NCBI GenBank assembly: GCA_009823505.1
Contig: VZQC01007114.1
Location: 413,892 to 477,891, forward strand
Direction: 5' to 3'
DNA: 64,000 bases
DNA from: Rhizomys pruinosus
Lineage: Eukaryota; Chordata; Mammalia; Rodentia; Spalacidae
Shown: piece by piece, positions 32,660-44,619 of the stretch
Layout of the letters: each line of letters opens with the position of its first letter
Numbering within the stretch: the stretch's first letter is position 1
Notes under the pieces: generated by a model
Seen by the model: the letters and a program-made list of their open reading frames with translations, nothing else
Told to the model about the DNA's origin: nothing
The model's database searches: none
Made by a program: the position numbers and the translations under genes

Positions 32660-33240
32660 AAAAATAAAAGTAAAAAAAGGAAGATGTCCAACACAAGATT
32701 CTGGCCTCCGTCTACCTGGGCAACATTGAGAGACAGCTTACAAATATTTGTTTATTAAAATTACATTATGCATTTAGTTATTGTATACATAGTTTTAAAG
32801 CTCAAGAAGTGACAGAGGAAGAGAAATCAGCTGGCCTGGAGGATACCTGGTAGTGACTGGGAGCAGACATAAGTAGAAGTTGTACTTGATAACTAATGAG
32901 GGGGTTGGGGGGCTGGAGGTGAGAGGAGGAGATGAGGGCATATGTGAATGAGGGATATCGTGACCAGAGATGGCTGGGATGAGATGGTCATCTGGGGTCT
33001 CTCTTCCCTTGGGCAAAGGTGTTTCAAGTCTAAGCAAGGATGAGGTTAGGAGAGTCAAGTCGATTAGAGACCAACATCTTGTTTTTATGACTGTAATGTC
33101 CATGCTGTGTCTTTAAGACAGAGCCGGCCCTGAATTAGGATCGTAGAACCTGTCTTGTGACTTGAGCAATTTTTTAAACTTCTCTCACTCCATCTTCTTG
33201 AGTCAATGTGGGTTCTGATACGGACTAGAAAATAGGACAC
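32660..33240. other. Unique block
   Basis: No repeat family or gene recognised. Purine-rich around 32890-32935. Confidence 0.35.
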
Positions 33241-33242
33241 GG

Positions 33243-33385
33243 GCCAGGCTTGGTGCAACAGGACTCTGAACTCAGCGCCAGAAATGCAGAAGCAGGAGAA
33301 TATCTCCAAGTTCAAGGCCGGCCAAGGCAACACAGTGTTGGATACCAGCCAGGGCTACAGAGTGAGACCTTGTCTTGAAAAACAA
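33243..33385 (+). mobile_element. B1-like SINE, diverged
   Basis: 'ggccaggcttggtgcaacag', 'aagttcaaggccggccaagg', 'cagggctacagagtgagacc', 'ttgtcttgaaaaac', in B1 order. Confidence 0.8.
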
Positions 33386-33389
33386 GCCA

Positions 33390-33905
33390 TAAGAAGGACG
33401 CCCTTCACATGGCTACACAGGGAGGAGCTTGGTCATTGCTCTTTTCCTGTTTCTTCTTGGCCAGTGTTTGGTAGTGTTTCTTATTGAACAGCAAACATAC
33501 ATTGCTGCCTTAATCTGCATTAAGCTTTCACCTAGAGGTATGGAGGAGAAGGACTAGGCCTTCTGGACTAAGAGTTGGGAGACCTGGGTTAGTCACGTCA
33601 GCATGGGGGGACAACAACTGTGAGCTGTCAGTTTCGCCTTCCCTCAAAGGGAAGAGGATTGGGGCTGAGTGTCCGTCTGACTCACTACCTCATCACTCAG
33701 TACCATTTCTCAGGAGCAGCCTGGGGACAATGAAAGAAATAAGCCATATGCTGAGTTACAGGAAAAGTGGACTAAAATGGAGAATTTCAGTTTCTGGGGA
33801 AAAAATGATCTATATTAGTTAAAACTCATTTTAAAGAACGGTGGTTTCCTCATTTTTGTAGAAAATAGCAAAGCACAGGGTAAGTACCCTGAAATAGTCA
33901 TCAAA
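33390..33905. other. Unique block
   Basis: Nothing recognised. Confidence 0.35.
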
Positions 33906-33916
33906 CATTCAGAACG

Positions 33917-34062
33917 GGCCAGGTGTTTGGACTTATGTCTGTAATACCAGCACTCCAGAGGCTGAAGGAGGAGGATTGACATGAGTTTGAGGCTAGCCTA
34001 GGCTACATGGTGAATAAGGAGCTAGTCTGGGCTATAGAGTAAAACCTTGTCTCAAAACAACT
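33917..34062 (+). mobile_element. B1-related SINE
   Basis: 'gggccaggtgtttggactta', 'ctgtaataccagcactccag', 'gaggctagcctaggctacat', 'aaaaccttgtctcaaaac'. Confidence 0.8.
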
Positions 34063-34064
34063 AA

Positions 34065-37000
34065 TAGCAATAACGATAGTAAAACCAAAGAATACAAGAA
34101 AATAAAAAGAGGCAGAAGCCTTCAGAAAAGTAGGGAGAGGCCAGCCTTGAGATGGAAGGAATGGCAGTTGGTCAGCTGTGTGGCTGTGTGATGCAAGACT
34201 GATGGGTGACTCAATGGACACCTTGGGATGCTTCGGATCAGAGCATGTACAGAATGCCTCAGAGATCATGCCGCTGAAAGATGAGATGCGTCCTGAAAAC
34301 ACTTCCTTAGTGTTGAAGAAATTTTGTGCCACATTCTGCTCATTAGTTGGTACCCCAGAATGTGGAATGGTATTCAAAGTGTGGAGGGTCCACATCTGGG
34401 AGAAAGGCAGTCCATGGGGTTCCCGGGTTGAGGACTGTTAACTCCAGATTCCAGACCCCAGCACTCTGATGTTTTTTGTTCTTCACGAAACAAAACCAAA
34501 GTACTATTTCTACCAAACATCAACTTTGATATCATTTTGAAGCGGTAACAGGCACAGGTCTTGAGTCTCAATGTCTCCGGCTTCCTTCCATTTCTTTGTT
34601 TTGTTTCTGCTGTTAATCTGGTAACCAGACACTTACCACACTGATTACCTTGTCGCTGAAGCTGTAAAAGCCCATGGCAGGTACCCCTGTGGCAGGCAGA
34701 TGGTCTCCCCAGTATGTCAGCTGTCTGAAGCCTCTTTTATTTAATTGTTCTACAATGTGGTCTCGGAGGAAAAAAACAAAACAAAACAAAACAACAAAAG
34801 CTAAAACAACAACTCACAAAGAAAAAGAACCAGATTCTACAGTTTGAAATTTAACAGAATGTATTTGCTAACACTTTCAAAGTTGCCTTGAGAGACCAAA
34901 ATTCATTTAGAGAAGCCTCTTTGTGGAGCACGAACTGGGTGCTGGGAAGCACGTGGAGGTTGTTACGACAGATTTTCTGAAGCTGTGCTTGAGTTTAGTC
35001 TTTTGGTGGACTCCTTGTTGGGGGGTGGAGAGCTGGGGTAGAAATATCCTTCAGCTCCTTGATGTTTTCACTCATTTTCGTAGCAGCCTGCGGGGAAGAA
35101 GTGGTTGTTAAACACTAGTATATTCCATAAAAACTAACAATTATGGTGACGTTTTTCAAAAGGAAAATTACATTAAAGATGAATGAGGATATATTGAAAT
35201 AATTATGTTTTAAGGTGGGTAACATTAAAAGATATTGAATAGAATATTGACTGTTTTATGGAAATAGTAATAATGAGATTCCTCTCACCCGATCTTACAA
35301 TAATTGGGTTATTTCTATGCAAATGAAGGTGTTACTTTAAAAAAAGGTAAGTAAGCCAGGCATATTTGTGTGAGGCAATGCTTCAGTCTGAATGCTGGCT
35401 TGTCAGTTCTCCTTAGAAGGAAGAAGGAAGGCCTTTTGCTAAACAATCAAGAGATTCTCATTTTATTCTGTGCTCCTGAAATTCCACCACAATATTTTTC
35501 AGCTGCCACAGGTAGCAGACTGGCGGTGGTGGTGGTGCTGATGGTGGTGGTGTGCATGTTTAGCTTTATGTAGAACCCAAAGGAATAATTAAATTGCATA
35601 ATTATTGCCCACTGTCGCATTTTAAAAATGAAATGGAGTCAGTTCTTCTGCCAGAATGTAAGCTGGAGTCCTTATCTCCAGGCCTCACACAGCTCTGTCA
35701 CTGTAGTGCAGTATCAGGTGGTGGCTGAGTGTTGCTGGATCCAACAAGCCGTGTTGGGTTAGCAGACCTCCTAGGACACCTTTGTGACTAAGGTGAGTCC
35801 ATCAGTCACACTCAAACCTATGGTGCATACACAGCTGTCACCACCTTGCTCACTTTGGTTCCTGTGGCAGCCATCAGATGTAGAGAAATAGACGGGAAAT
35901 TACCTATTGGGTCTTGAATCAGGTATGTCAACAGGAAATGGTATTTCACACTGTTGACTCCATTGCATTAGGCGAAGAGAAATGTTTTTTATTTTCCTAA
36001 GTGTGTTCTACAATTTCTGCACACTGCTTGCTGTAGGCAATAACCTGTTTAAAGGGGGTGCTCCAGAATTTTACTTTAAAATCTTCTCTGGTTTTCCTAC
36101 CTTGAGAAAGTACCCAAGTCAGCTGTAGGTTGAACCTTGCTGAAATCTCAGGATAGATTAATTGTGACCAAGTCGTTTTGAGCAAAGCAAAAATGACAAA
36201 TTTCTTTCACCAAGTGCTTTTGGTTGTAAGGATTAGGAGGTCAAGAAAATGTAAGTCTTATCGGTTTATTTTAGAATCAATTGAGACTTCAGAGAGTATA
36301 AATGTCAGGGCAGCTGCTGGGAACTTATAACCTTCTGTCATTCTTGAGGTAGGACCAGGCTTGGAGTGGCTGGTATGCCTTACCATCCAGGCCAGCCCTG
36401 CCTGGTACAGAGATCTCGGAATCCACTTCTATTTATGTGACCACAGATTCCTAGAGATGTTTCTTGTTAGGCACAATATATCAAATTTAGATCACATTTT
36501 TTTCAAGAATTCACAGTCCTGAAGTGATTCATTCTAATTCTTTACATCTTAATAATCCTACTAATTTGCTTGGCCTCAAGAAAATAGGTAATTAAATAAT
36601 TTTATGGAAAGGAGTTTTAGAAATGTAGAATTTAGCATATGACTTGGGTTAGAGTGAGTTCTGATGCTGGTACAAACAGCCTGAAAGTTTCATTCATGAA
36701 GTTTGGGTTGAGCTGCTTCTGCAGGTCAGCTTCTTGACTCAGGCTGACTCAGTTTCCAGGGTTTTAAGATTTCATGGCTTGGCTATATCAGTCCCTGTTC
36801 TGGGTAAGAGAGAACTATGGAATCATAAACTGTGAATGAGATGTTTTCAACAACTCTTCTCTCTTTAATTTCTCTTAATTTGTAGGCTTTGGAAGTATAC
36901 AAAACTAGGCATGTATTAATAGTGGTAATGTTGGGCATACCCAGAACTGATTTATTCCACTCACTGAGGCTGTGTTTGATATGAGAGTATCACTCATGAT

Positions 37001-37715
37001 GCATGGGGAAAGCTGCAAGGAGACTGGGTGCATGGCTTTGCCCTTCCTCTCCTGCAGTCCCTTTATCTAGCCCTCCACAGGCCTTTCTGTACTTGGGTTT
37101 CACAGCATAGGTTTACCTTGACCAAGGTCACTGTGCAGTCAACCCTAACAGATGGGATTATAGCGAGCTTTTCCCCTGTAGCTGTGGCCAACCTACAATA
37201 ATGAGAAACATTGCAGAAGAACGCCCCTCCCCAAGTCGGAGCATTGCTAATTTACAAAAGAAAGAAATGTTAGAACCAATCCATTCTCCACCCATTCTGA
37301 TAGGATCTGTAGAGATAAGGACGCTTTTAATATAATGAACATCTGATTATGTTTCTGGAAACACCAGAATATTTGGAGCTAACAGATGTTCAGCAACTGT
37401 AATACAAGTTTGTATCTGATGTGAGTTTTGTCTGGGTAGTTAAGAATAGGAACACTTTTGACCTGGTGCAGGAAAATATCTAGCCAGTGAGAAGAAGAGC
37501 TTCATAATCATTCTTTAGAGAGGTACAGAAAACCAACATTTCCATGTAACAACGTAGGAAGTTCATTCCCAAGTGTGCAATCGGTTCTTAGTTTTTCATT
37601 ATGTTTTATCATCCAATTAAGTATCCATCGAAACTATAATTAATTTTGCTATTAGAAATGCTTGGTATGTCTTTCATATTTCCTTTAATCTATAAATCTA
37701 CCTCCATTTCTTATT
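34065..37715. other. Longest repeat-poor block, about 3.65 kb
   Basis: Apart from an (AAAAC)n patch at 34769-34800 and a short GGT/GGTG run at 35523-35552, I recognise no interspersed repeat. It has several AT-rich, complex segments. Open frames at 34178-34441 (87 codons) and 35370-35573 match no family I know. No exon can be supported. Confidence 0.45.
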
Positions 37716-37721
37716 TTTCCC

Positions 37722-37881
37722 CTCTTTTGTTGTTTTTGTTTTTACTAAGGATCTCCTTATTCTCCCCATAGCCGCAGCTGGCCTGGTACTTGCTATGTAG
37801 ATCATCAGTCTCTCAGAGAAATCCGCCTGTCTCTGACTTTCCAGTGCTGGAATTAAAGGAGTGCACCACCATGCCCAGGTC
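37722..37881 (-). mobile_element. B1 SINE, antisense
   Basis: 'gccgcagctggcctggtact', 'atccgcctgtctctgacttt', 'aggagtgcaccaccatgccc'. T-rich (TTTTTGT) tail at left. Confidence 0.87.
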
Positions 37882-37884
37882 TCC

Positions 37885-38605
37885 ATTCCCTTCTTGGCCT
37901 TCCCTCTTATGTTACCTGTTGCAGAATTGGGTGGTTAAATTTCTTTCAACATGGATTTTGTTGATTATAACTTGGTGCATGTTAACATGTTCCTCTGTAG
38001 TTTCTGAGACAAAGTAGTTGGCTTTAGAGACTGACTGGGTACGTCTGGGTTCCTCTAAGGAGTACTGAGATTCTTCCTCAAGGGTAGAAATAACCATTCT
38101 CTTTGTGATGCAGATATTCATTGATGCCCAATACATCCGTCAATCCACTTGGGCTTGTCATATCTAAACATCCTAATTACAGCATCTTGTTTTTCATTTG
38201 TTATTTATAATAATTTATGAAAAGGCACTTGCCAATCAATGATTAGGGTATCGAGTTGTACAGTTCATCTAGAAAGTGTAGATTATAAGTACTCAGTTGT
38301 TTCTTTCTCTGTACTCCATTCTCAGTATAACAAACTGATTCTTTTTTGTCATCTTGAGCAGTATCCAATGAATACACTGAAACTGTGAGTTTCAGTGTAC
38401 TCAAGTGCTTCAGCCGTTGTAATTCTTTTCCTTTGAAAGTCCAGTGGAAATTGGCTCAAGTTGATTGCTGAGTTCTTCCATGTAACTGCAGTATCAGGCC
38501 CCAAGATGTCCTTAGTAAGCTAATGTGGTATATAACCTGCCCTACCCGTTTCTCTAGAGCCCTGTGTTCTGGATCTGGAGCTATGGTTGGTGTGGGACAG
38601 AAGAC
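37885..38605. other. Unique block
   Basis: No repeat recognised. 'actgaaactgtgagtttcag' (38379-38398) is a short natural inverted repeat. Confidence 0.35.
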
Positions 38606-38615
38606 AGGATCTTAA

Positions 38616-38765
38616 TTTTTTTTTTTTTTGGAGACTGGGTCTCCCTGTAGCCCCAGCTGTCCTGGAACTCACTCTGTAGACCAGCGGGCCCTTAAAGCCA
38701 CAAAGACGGCCTGCCTCTGCCTCCCAAGTGGCTAGGATTAAAGGCGTGCGCCACCACGCCCGGCT
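38616..38765 (-). mobile_element. B1 SINE, antisense, well preserved
   Basis: Poly-T of 14, 'ggagactgggtctccctgta', 'ggattaaaggcgtgcgccac' and 'cacgcccggct'. A probable duplication 'tcttaa..ttttt' lies on both sides. Confidence 0.93.
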
Positions 38766-39065
38766 AGAGAGTCTTAAAATTTTTAACTCCAGTATTCAAG
38801 TATATTAAGTTGAGACTATCAAATTTCATATCAAGACCTGAGAATCTCAGAGTGCTCTGGTTTATATAAACCCTGTTGGAGGATTTTCTGATATTTTTAG
38901 AGATGGATACCTATGGCATGGAAAAACATCATCTTATAAATATGAGCCACAAAGTGCTCATTTAAAGCATCTGACTTCCATGTTTCTTTGATTTGTTACT
39001 ATGGCAAACTTTTCTGCTGAAGTTTGTATGTGTCTCTGTCCACTTGAACTGCTTATGTTCAGTAG

Positions 39066-39148
39066 GTACGGCAAATACGCTCTACAAATTTAGAGCAGTG
39101 TGCAAATACAAATCTGCCTAACGCTATACAGCATCTTATCCTGCAGTC
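39066..39148. repeat. Degenerate forerunner of the 45-bp minisatellite
   Basis: Holds scattered pieces of the array unit: 'ggcaaatacgctctaca', 'gtgcaaatac' and 'acagcatcttatcctgcagt'. It may be the ancestral sequence from which the array arose. Confidence 0.5.
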
Positions 39149-39603
39149 ATATGTGGCAAATACTGTCCTACAGCAAATCTATCCATTAGAGTCAGTATGT
39201 GGCAAATACTGTCTCTCTAGGCACTCTTATCCTCGAGTCAGTATGTGGCAAATACTGTCTCTACAGCATCTTATCCTTGGAGTCAGTATGTGGCAAATAC
39301 TGTCTCTACAGCAAATTATCCTTAGAGTCAGTATGTGGCAAATACTGTCTCTACAACAAATTATCCTTAGAGTCAGTATGTGGCAAATACTGTCTCTACA
39401 ACATCTTATCATTAGAGTCAGTATGTGGCAAATACTGTCTCTACAGCATCTTATCCTCAGAGTCAGTATGTGGCAAATACTGTCTCTACAGCATCTTATC
39501 CTCAGAGTCAGTATGTGGCAAATACTGTCTCTCCAGCACCTTATCCTTAGAGTCAGTATGTGGCAAATACTGTCTCTACAGCATCTTATCCTTAGAGTCA
39601 GAT
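39149..39603. repeat. Minisatellite, ten 45-bp units
   Basis: 'gtatgtggcaaatactgtct' recurs at about 39149, 39195, 39241, 39286, 39331, 39376, 39421, 39466, 39511 and 39556. Most spacings are exactly 45 bp, with two of 46 at the left end. Units end 'cagcatcttatccttagagt'. Because 45 is divisible by 3, two plus frames and one minus frame stay open (185, 173 and 126 codons) with 15-residue periodicity. The frames continue into a TG-rich tract, which argues against a real protein. Confidence 0.97.
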
Positions 39604-39624
39604 TCATATTTTTTAATGCATGTG

Positions 39625-39775
39625 TATATATGCAGAGGTTTGTGTGTGGTGTGTCTGTGTGTATGTGTGTCTGTGTATATGTGTGTGTTTCTGTGTCTGT
39701 ATCTGTGTAGGTATGTCTGAGTATATATGTGTCTGTGTGGGTCCATCTGTATATATGCCGGGGTGTGCATGTGCA
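39625..39775. repeat. TG-rich imperfect tract
   Basis: Imperfect TGTG/TGTC/TGTA units from about 39640 to 39750. Confidence 0.8.
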
Positions 39776-40053
39776 TACAACTGTGGAGACTGAAGGAAAC
39801 CTCAGTTGACATCCTCGTGATCACCGCCCAGCCCCTTTGAGACAGGGTCTCTTATCAGCCTGGAGCTCACAATTCTGCTAGCCTGGCTGTTCAGCAAGCC
39901 CCAGGGACCCTCCAGCCTCTGCCTCCCCAGTCCCGGGATCACAAACATGCACTACCACACAGGCATTTTTCCTTGGTTTCTGGGGGTCAAATTCAGGATT
40001 TCACACTTGTACTATGAGTGCTTTTCTGACTGAGCCTTTTCTTGGACCCCTCT
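39776..40053 (-). mobile_element. B4-type SINE, antisense
   Basis: 'tttgagacagggtctcttat', 'ctagcctggctgttcagcaa', 'gcctccccagtcccgggatc' and the reverse ID head with 'gactgagccttttcttgg'. Confidence 0.87.
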
Positions 40054-40077
40054 CCATGTATTTTTTCTTTTATTCTT

Positions 40078-40170
40078 TAAAAATTATTATTATTATTATT
40101 TTATGTGTATGAGTGCCTGCATGTGTGTAACTGCAGTGTGGTGCAACACTGTGGAGTGGATGGGAGGATG
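40078..40170 (-). mobile_element. B2-like SINE tail fragment, antisense
   Basis: (ATT)n, 'ttttatgtgtatgagtgcct', 'gcatgtgtgtaactgcagtg'. Only the 3' part is recognisable. Confidence 0.5.
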
Positions 40171-40765
40171 TAGCCCAGATGAGGCATCCCCTGTTCTCCT
40201 AGTCTAAGGTCTCTGTTCTCTAAACTCAGTGGGCTCTAGTTGGACAAGCATGCCTAGGTAATCTGAGAGAGCACTTAGCTGTGGATTTTTGCAGAGGATG
40301 ACATCCTATGGATCTGAAATAGATCAATCAGCTCAGCTAGTTCTTTCAAGCTACACAGAGCTTTCATTCCACCTGTTCACTTGTTAAGAGTCCCACTCTT
40401 TGGAGTCTTCTAGAAATTCTAAGACTAATCAGAGAACCAAGACATTAAGTATGTTATTAGATGACAGGCGTTCACAAATGACAAGGCTATCACTCATTAG
40501 GATGATTCTAGCATTGTGAGTAGGTTTTAAGGAGTCTACCTGGATGTCACAGCAAAAAGGGGAACATCTCACGTGGAGGCAGACATCAGGGATGGACGGG
40601 GCCTTGGGCTGCCTTGACCAGGCCGTTCACTCTGTATCTCTGCAGTTCCGCTAGGACAGCCCCTCTCTGGGGTCCGCATCTCTAGGGAGGCAGAAGGCAT
40701 CTGCAGTTCCAAGTCTGACAACCACCGAGGGTGAGAAAGAGACCGTCCCCTCCCCCAGCAGCTAT
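40171..40765. other. Unique block
   Basis: Nothing recognised. Confidence 0.3.
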
Positions 40766-40769
40766 GTCA

Positions 40770-41230
40770 TATTTGCTATGTCTGCCTTGCTGAGATCAAA
40801 TACCTGAGAAAAGGAGCTTAAGGATGCAAGAGGGGTTTATCTTGGCTCACGTCTGTCATAGAGGGCAAGGCCTGGTCACAGAGTCATCTCTAGAAGTGGT
40901 GGCAAAAGTCTTAGGCAGCTGGTCACATGACATCCTCAGACAGGAAGCAGAGAGAGGTAGATGCTGGTACTCAGCTCATTTGTCCTGGAACTCACTCTGA
41001 ACACCAAGCTGGCCTCAAACTCACAGAGATCCGCCTGCCTCTGCCTCCTGAGTGCTAGGATTAAAGGCATGCACCACCTTGCCTGGCCATTTTGCCTTAT
41101 CTAGTCCCAAACCACAGTTCACAGATGGTGCTGCCTACATTCAGGGTGGTCTCCTAGTTACACCCCTCTGGACATACACCCACAGACATACCCCAGTCAA
41201 GCTGACCATCAATGTTACCCACAGCAAATC
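40770..41230 (-). mobile_element. Old murid repeat interrupted by a B1
   Basis: Left part 'gagatcaaatacctgagaaa', 'aggggtttatcttggctcac'. Right part (41130-41230) 'ctctggacatacacccacag', 'cagtcaagctgaccatcaat'. An antisense B1 lies between. It is the same family as 3665 and 22445. Confidence 0.55.
40978..41090 (-). mobile_element. B1 SINE, antisense, 3' part missing
   Basis: 'tcctggaactcactctgaac', 'ccaagctggcctcaaactca', 'ggattaaaggcatgcaccac'. Nested in an older repeat. The 159-codon open frame that starts inside it (41052-41531) is a chance frame. Confidence 0.88.
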
Positions 41231-41239
41231 TCACAGGTT

Positions 41240-41925
41240 TCTTCAATTGACATGTGTCCTATACTATTCCTGTATACAACCCATAATTTCAAGACAATGC
41301 TATTTGGAGACAGGTTTAGGTACAGGATCAGTAACCAGTCACTACCAAAGGGCAAAGGATCACTGTGTTTCTCTTGAACTTAGTGGGATCCACCCCAGAG
41401 ATTGGAGTCAGTTCCTCCTACTGGGGAGGTCTTATGTACAGTGGAAAGGGAGACTGAGTGAAACTCCTGGCAAGAGTTGTCCTGTGCTTTTTAGAGCACT
41501 TGTGTCTCTGTCTGTATGCTCCTTCATTTAGGGGACAAGGGTCCACTAGAGTAGAGTGAGGGGAAGGAACTTCGGGTGACACCATAGGAAACATCCCAGG
41601 TTATGTGATGTGACTGGAAGTATCTCTGAAACCATTCCTCTGAGTTTTATTATTTTAAGTCTCACTGTGTCTGAATCACATGAACCACCTTGCACCCCTA
41701 ACTCTAGATGAGCACAATCACAGCCAACCTGTTTGAAGCATGCCTGAACTTGCCCTTCAGACATGTTGTGTACAAGAACTCTTACCCCTGCATATTTAAA
41801 GCTATTAGAAGCCCAAGAACATTCTGGGTTCTGTGCTGACTGCCCCACATTTTCTGTAGACCTATGACAAGTATCGTCTGCCTCTCTGACTTTCCAGACT
41901 TCCTTCCTCTCCTTAAAACACAACT
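41240..41925. other. Unique block
   Basis: No repeat recognised. Open frames on both strands (up to 125 codons on minus) match no family. Confidence 0.35.
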
Positions 41926-41929
41926 ATAT

Positions 41930-42060
41930 TAACGCCCCTCTCATCTTTGTGACCAAAAGCCCAACAAGAAGCTCACAGTTTCATGGTGAGGGAGGGATGG
42001 AGGCTGGGGCTCAGTTCGCACTGGTGGGAGCTGGTGGGGTGACCTGCTAGATGTGGATCA
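41930..42060 (-). mobile_element. Old murid repeat fragment
   Basis: 'tgtgaccaaaagcccaacaa', 'agaagctcacagtttcatgg' resemble the left part of the repeat at 40770 and 48925. Confidence 0.4.
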
Positions 42061-42208
42061 GGAAGCAGAGCTTTCCACTGGAGACAAGGCTGGCTGTACC
42101 TTACAAACTCTGCTCCAGGATTCCACGTCTGCACAGTAGGCACCCATGTACAAAAAAAATTCCAGAACCTACCTCCCCAAGCGGCACCACAAGCTGGGGT
42201 CCATGTGT

Positions 42209-42210
<2 letters not shown>

Positions 42211-42262
<52 letters not shown>

Positions 42263-42290
42263 CACGCACACACGCACGCACACACGCCCC
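42211..42290. repeat. (CA)n microsatellite ending in CGCA units
   Basis: About 26 CA units, then alternating 'cgcacgcacaca'. Long Thr/His and Val/Cys open frames over it are artefacts. Confidence 0.95.
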
Positions 42291-42299
42291 TGCGCAGGC

Positions 42300-42899
42300 A
42301 CCGCGCCTTCAGATAGCAACTCCAACTCAAATATGATCTCTGTGAACTCAGTCATCTGCCAGCCCTGCCCAGTCTTGCTCTGAAGATCTTAACTGTGTTT
42401 TTTATTCAGGTCATTTCAATCAAATGATGTGTTGCTTTCTGAGGATGCCTTGATTTTCCATCTTTTGAGCTAATATCCTTTATTATTGATTATGATCTTG
42501 AAGTAGAGACTTTTGCTGTCTTAAAGGGACCTGTGAATTTATCCAATTTTCATGTTCTCGTCTTGAAAAGGGAAGGACTCAAGCAAGAGTTGTTGTTTTT
42601 TTTTTTTTTTTCATTTTGGACATACAGGTTTCATTTATTAAGCAACTGCTGTGTGTCCAACAGGGTAGCACACACCTTACAGTTACTACCTCAGTTCATC
42701 ATGTGGACACATAACTCCATGCAGTGGGCTAAACAATTAAAGCCAGAAATGGATATAAATGGTTGTTCTAGAGAAGTCCTGTAACTCACAGGACCTCTCC
42801 AGGGCAGCTCTTACTGTCCTCCCTCTTCTCTCTGCTTCAATGGTCTTATCATTAAGAGGGAGAGTCTCTCTGAAAGATTGGAAGTTTCAGTTCTGAATA
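42300..42899. other. Unique block with a T16 run
   Basis: T run at 42596-42611. Nothing gene-like that I can support. Confidence 0.35.
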
Positions 42900-42904
42900 G
42901 TTTT

Positions 42905-43051
42905 TAAGGGAGAGGAAAAGAGAGAGAGGAGAGAAGAGAAGAGAGGAGAGGAGAAGAGAGGAGAGGAGAAGTGAGGAGAGGAGAAGAGAGGAGAGGAAAG
43001 GAGAGAGGGAGAGGGAGAGAGAGAGACAGAGAGAGAGAGGGAGGGAGAGAT
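42905..43051. repeat. Polypurine (GA-rich) tract
   Basis: About 145 nt almost entirely G and A on the plus strand, with repeated 'gagaggagaag' motifs. Such homopurine mirror-type tracts can form triplex DNA. The Leu/Ser-rich minus frame at 42852-43247 is derived from it. Confidence 0.95.
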
Positions 43052-44437
43052 CAGTAATGGTTAGGTAAGGGAGAATACCAGCATACCACATGACTCCCCA
43101 GGGATGGGCACTGCCTGCTAAGGCCTGAACAGCCATCTCTGAGTTAGAAGGGACAGAGGCCAACTTTATTTGAGCCCTCAAGTCTGAAGGTTGATCAAGG
43201 GCCTGGTTTTCCAATGAGATACAGCAGACAATTGCTCTGGTATGCACTATGTAATTTATAGATTAATCTAATATATAGATTAAGTCATATGCCCAGGATC
43301 CTCAGATAGGAAGCTCTGCAGTTGAGGCTGATAACAGCTTTCATACATGGTAATGTTTATATGAAACTGTGTCTGAGTGTCAATGCTTAAAATAACAGGA
43401 ACTTCTACTGTCGCAGTATTTTTATGGTACTCATGCTTCTACTCCTCATTGATTGAATCTCAATTTTCTACAAACTCACTAGTTGGACCACTATCTAAAA
43501 AGAGTACATGTTAACTGACTGAATTTACTTTCCTAGGACCATGTTCCAATCATTCTGCTTCCTAGCCCACATCTTTGTGTTTGAATACTTTCATAGCTTC
43601 TGGTGGATTCAAATGCATCCCATCCAACACTTCCAATACTACTCTGTCAATGGAGACATAAATGAAATGGCCCTCCATTGCCTAGGGAAAGGAGATCCGT
43701 GGCTGTGTTACCCAGAGAAGCCAGCATCTCCCAGTAGTAAGAGCTTTGTCCCCTGTGGGAAGAACACAGCAGGCCTGACTGAGCCATGGATGCTAATGAC
43801 CTGGTTCTCAGAGCTAAGAGATGAAAGCTGGCAGCTCCTGGCATCTCTGGCTCCTTCCAAAGATGTGGGGCCTGCTCCTTCCTGCATAGACCTGCTACAG
43901 GCCTAGCCCTTCCGGTTCTTCCTGCCCTCCTAGAACCTAGGGAGACCACCCACTGTCTCACAGTCCCCCCAGGTCTCCCTCTTTTCCCTCCATCTGACTC
44001 AAGTATTCCAGATACCCAAGATGAGTTTTCTGTAATTTTTTAAATTGTGTTTCAGGAACTGTTTGGTAACATATGGACATACAACCCCATGCTTTCCTGA
44101 ACACCACACTCCAGACATTCTGGACTATGTCCCACATTTACATCTTTGTCTGCTAATGACTTTTCCATCTTTGAAGTTCTTAGATCTCGGTCTCTTTGTT
44201 AGCAAGTTTTAATGACTTTGTTTTCTCTGTCTTGTCTAAGAAACTACGTTACAGATATTGCTCAACAATATATTTAATTTGACTCAGTATTCACAGAAGG
44301 TTTGAGGCTGTCTATGATACTAGCATTAGAGCCAGAAACTGTGTCTTAGTCACACCAAAAGGGCTGAGACTGTGCTGAGGACCTTAACAGGAAACTAAGT
44401 TCACCAGCCCCACTCACAGATTGGTATGTTGATCTTA

Positions 44438-44440
<3 letters not shown>
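43052..44440. other. Unique block, about 1.4 kb
   Basis: No repeat family recognised. The 121-codon frame at 43541-43906 has no recognisable domain and its ATG is not in a marked promoter or exon context. Confidence 0.4.

Positions 44441-44441
<1 letters not shown>

Positions 44442-44486
<45 letters not shown>
44442..44486. repeat. (CT)22 microsatellite
   Basis: A pure CT run. Confidence 0.95.
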
Positions 44487-44490
<4 letters not shown>

Positions 44491-44619
44491 TGTATGCGCA
44501 TAGCATAGTGGATGCTATATGCTGTATGAACGTGTGTGTATGTGTGCACTTACCTCTGCCTGTACATGTGGAGGCTACATGTTCACGTCACGTGTTTCCT
44601 CAGTTGTTCTCTACCTTAT

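Noticed and set aside
39149..39603. Regularly spaced repeats that resemble a CRISPR array
   Set aside because: The whole 45-bp unit repeats, with no unique spacers, and the context is a mammalian genome. It is a minisatellite.
39153..39720. Open frames of 185 and 173 codons on plus, 126 on minus
   Set aside because: They are products of the 45-bp tandem array (period divisible by 3) and run on into a TG-rich tract. All frames being open at once is a sign of periodicity, not coding.
41052..41531. 159-codon open frame
   Set aside because: It starts inside a B1 SINE and crosses an old repeat. No family resemblance.
42852..43247. 131-codon minus frame with a Leu/Ser-rich stretch
   Set aside because: The low-complexity protein is encoded by a GA-rich tract.
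43541..43906. 121-codon open frame in unique sequence
   Set aside because: No family recognised and overlapped by an open frame on the other strand. Not enough to call an exon.
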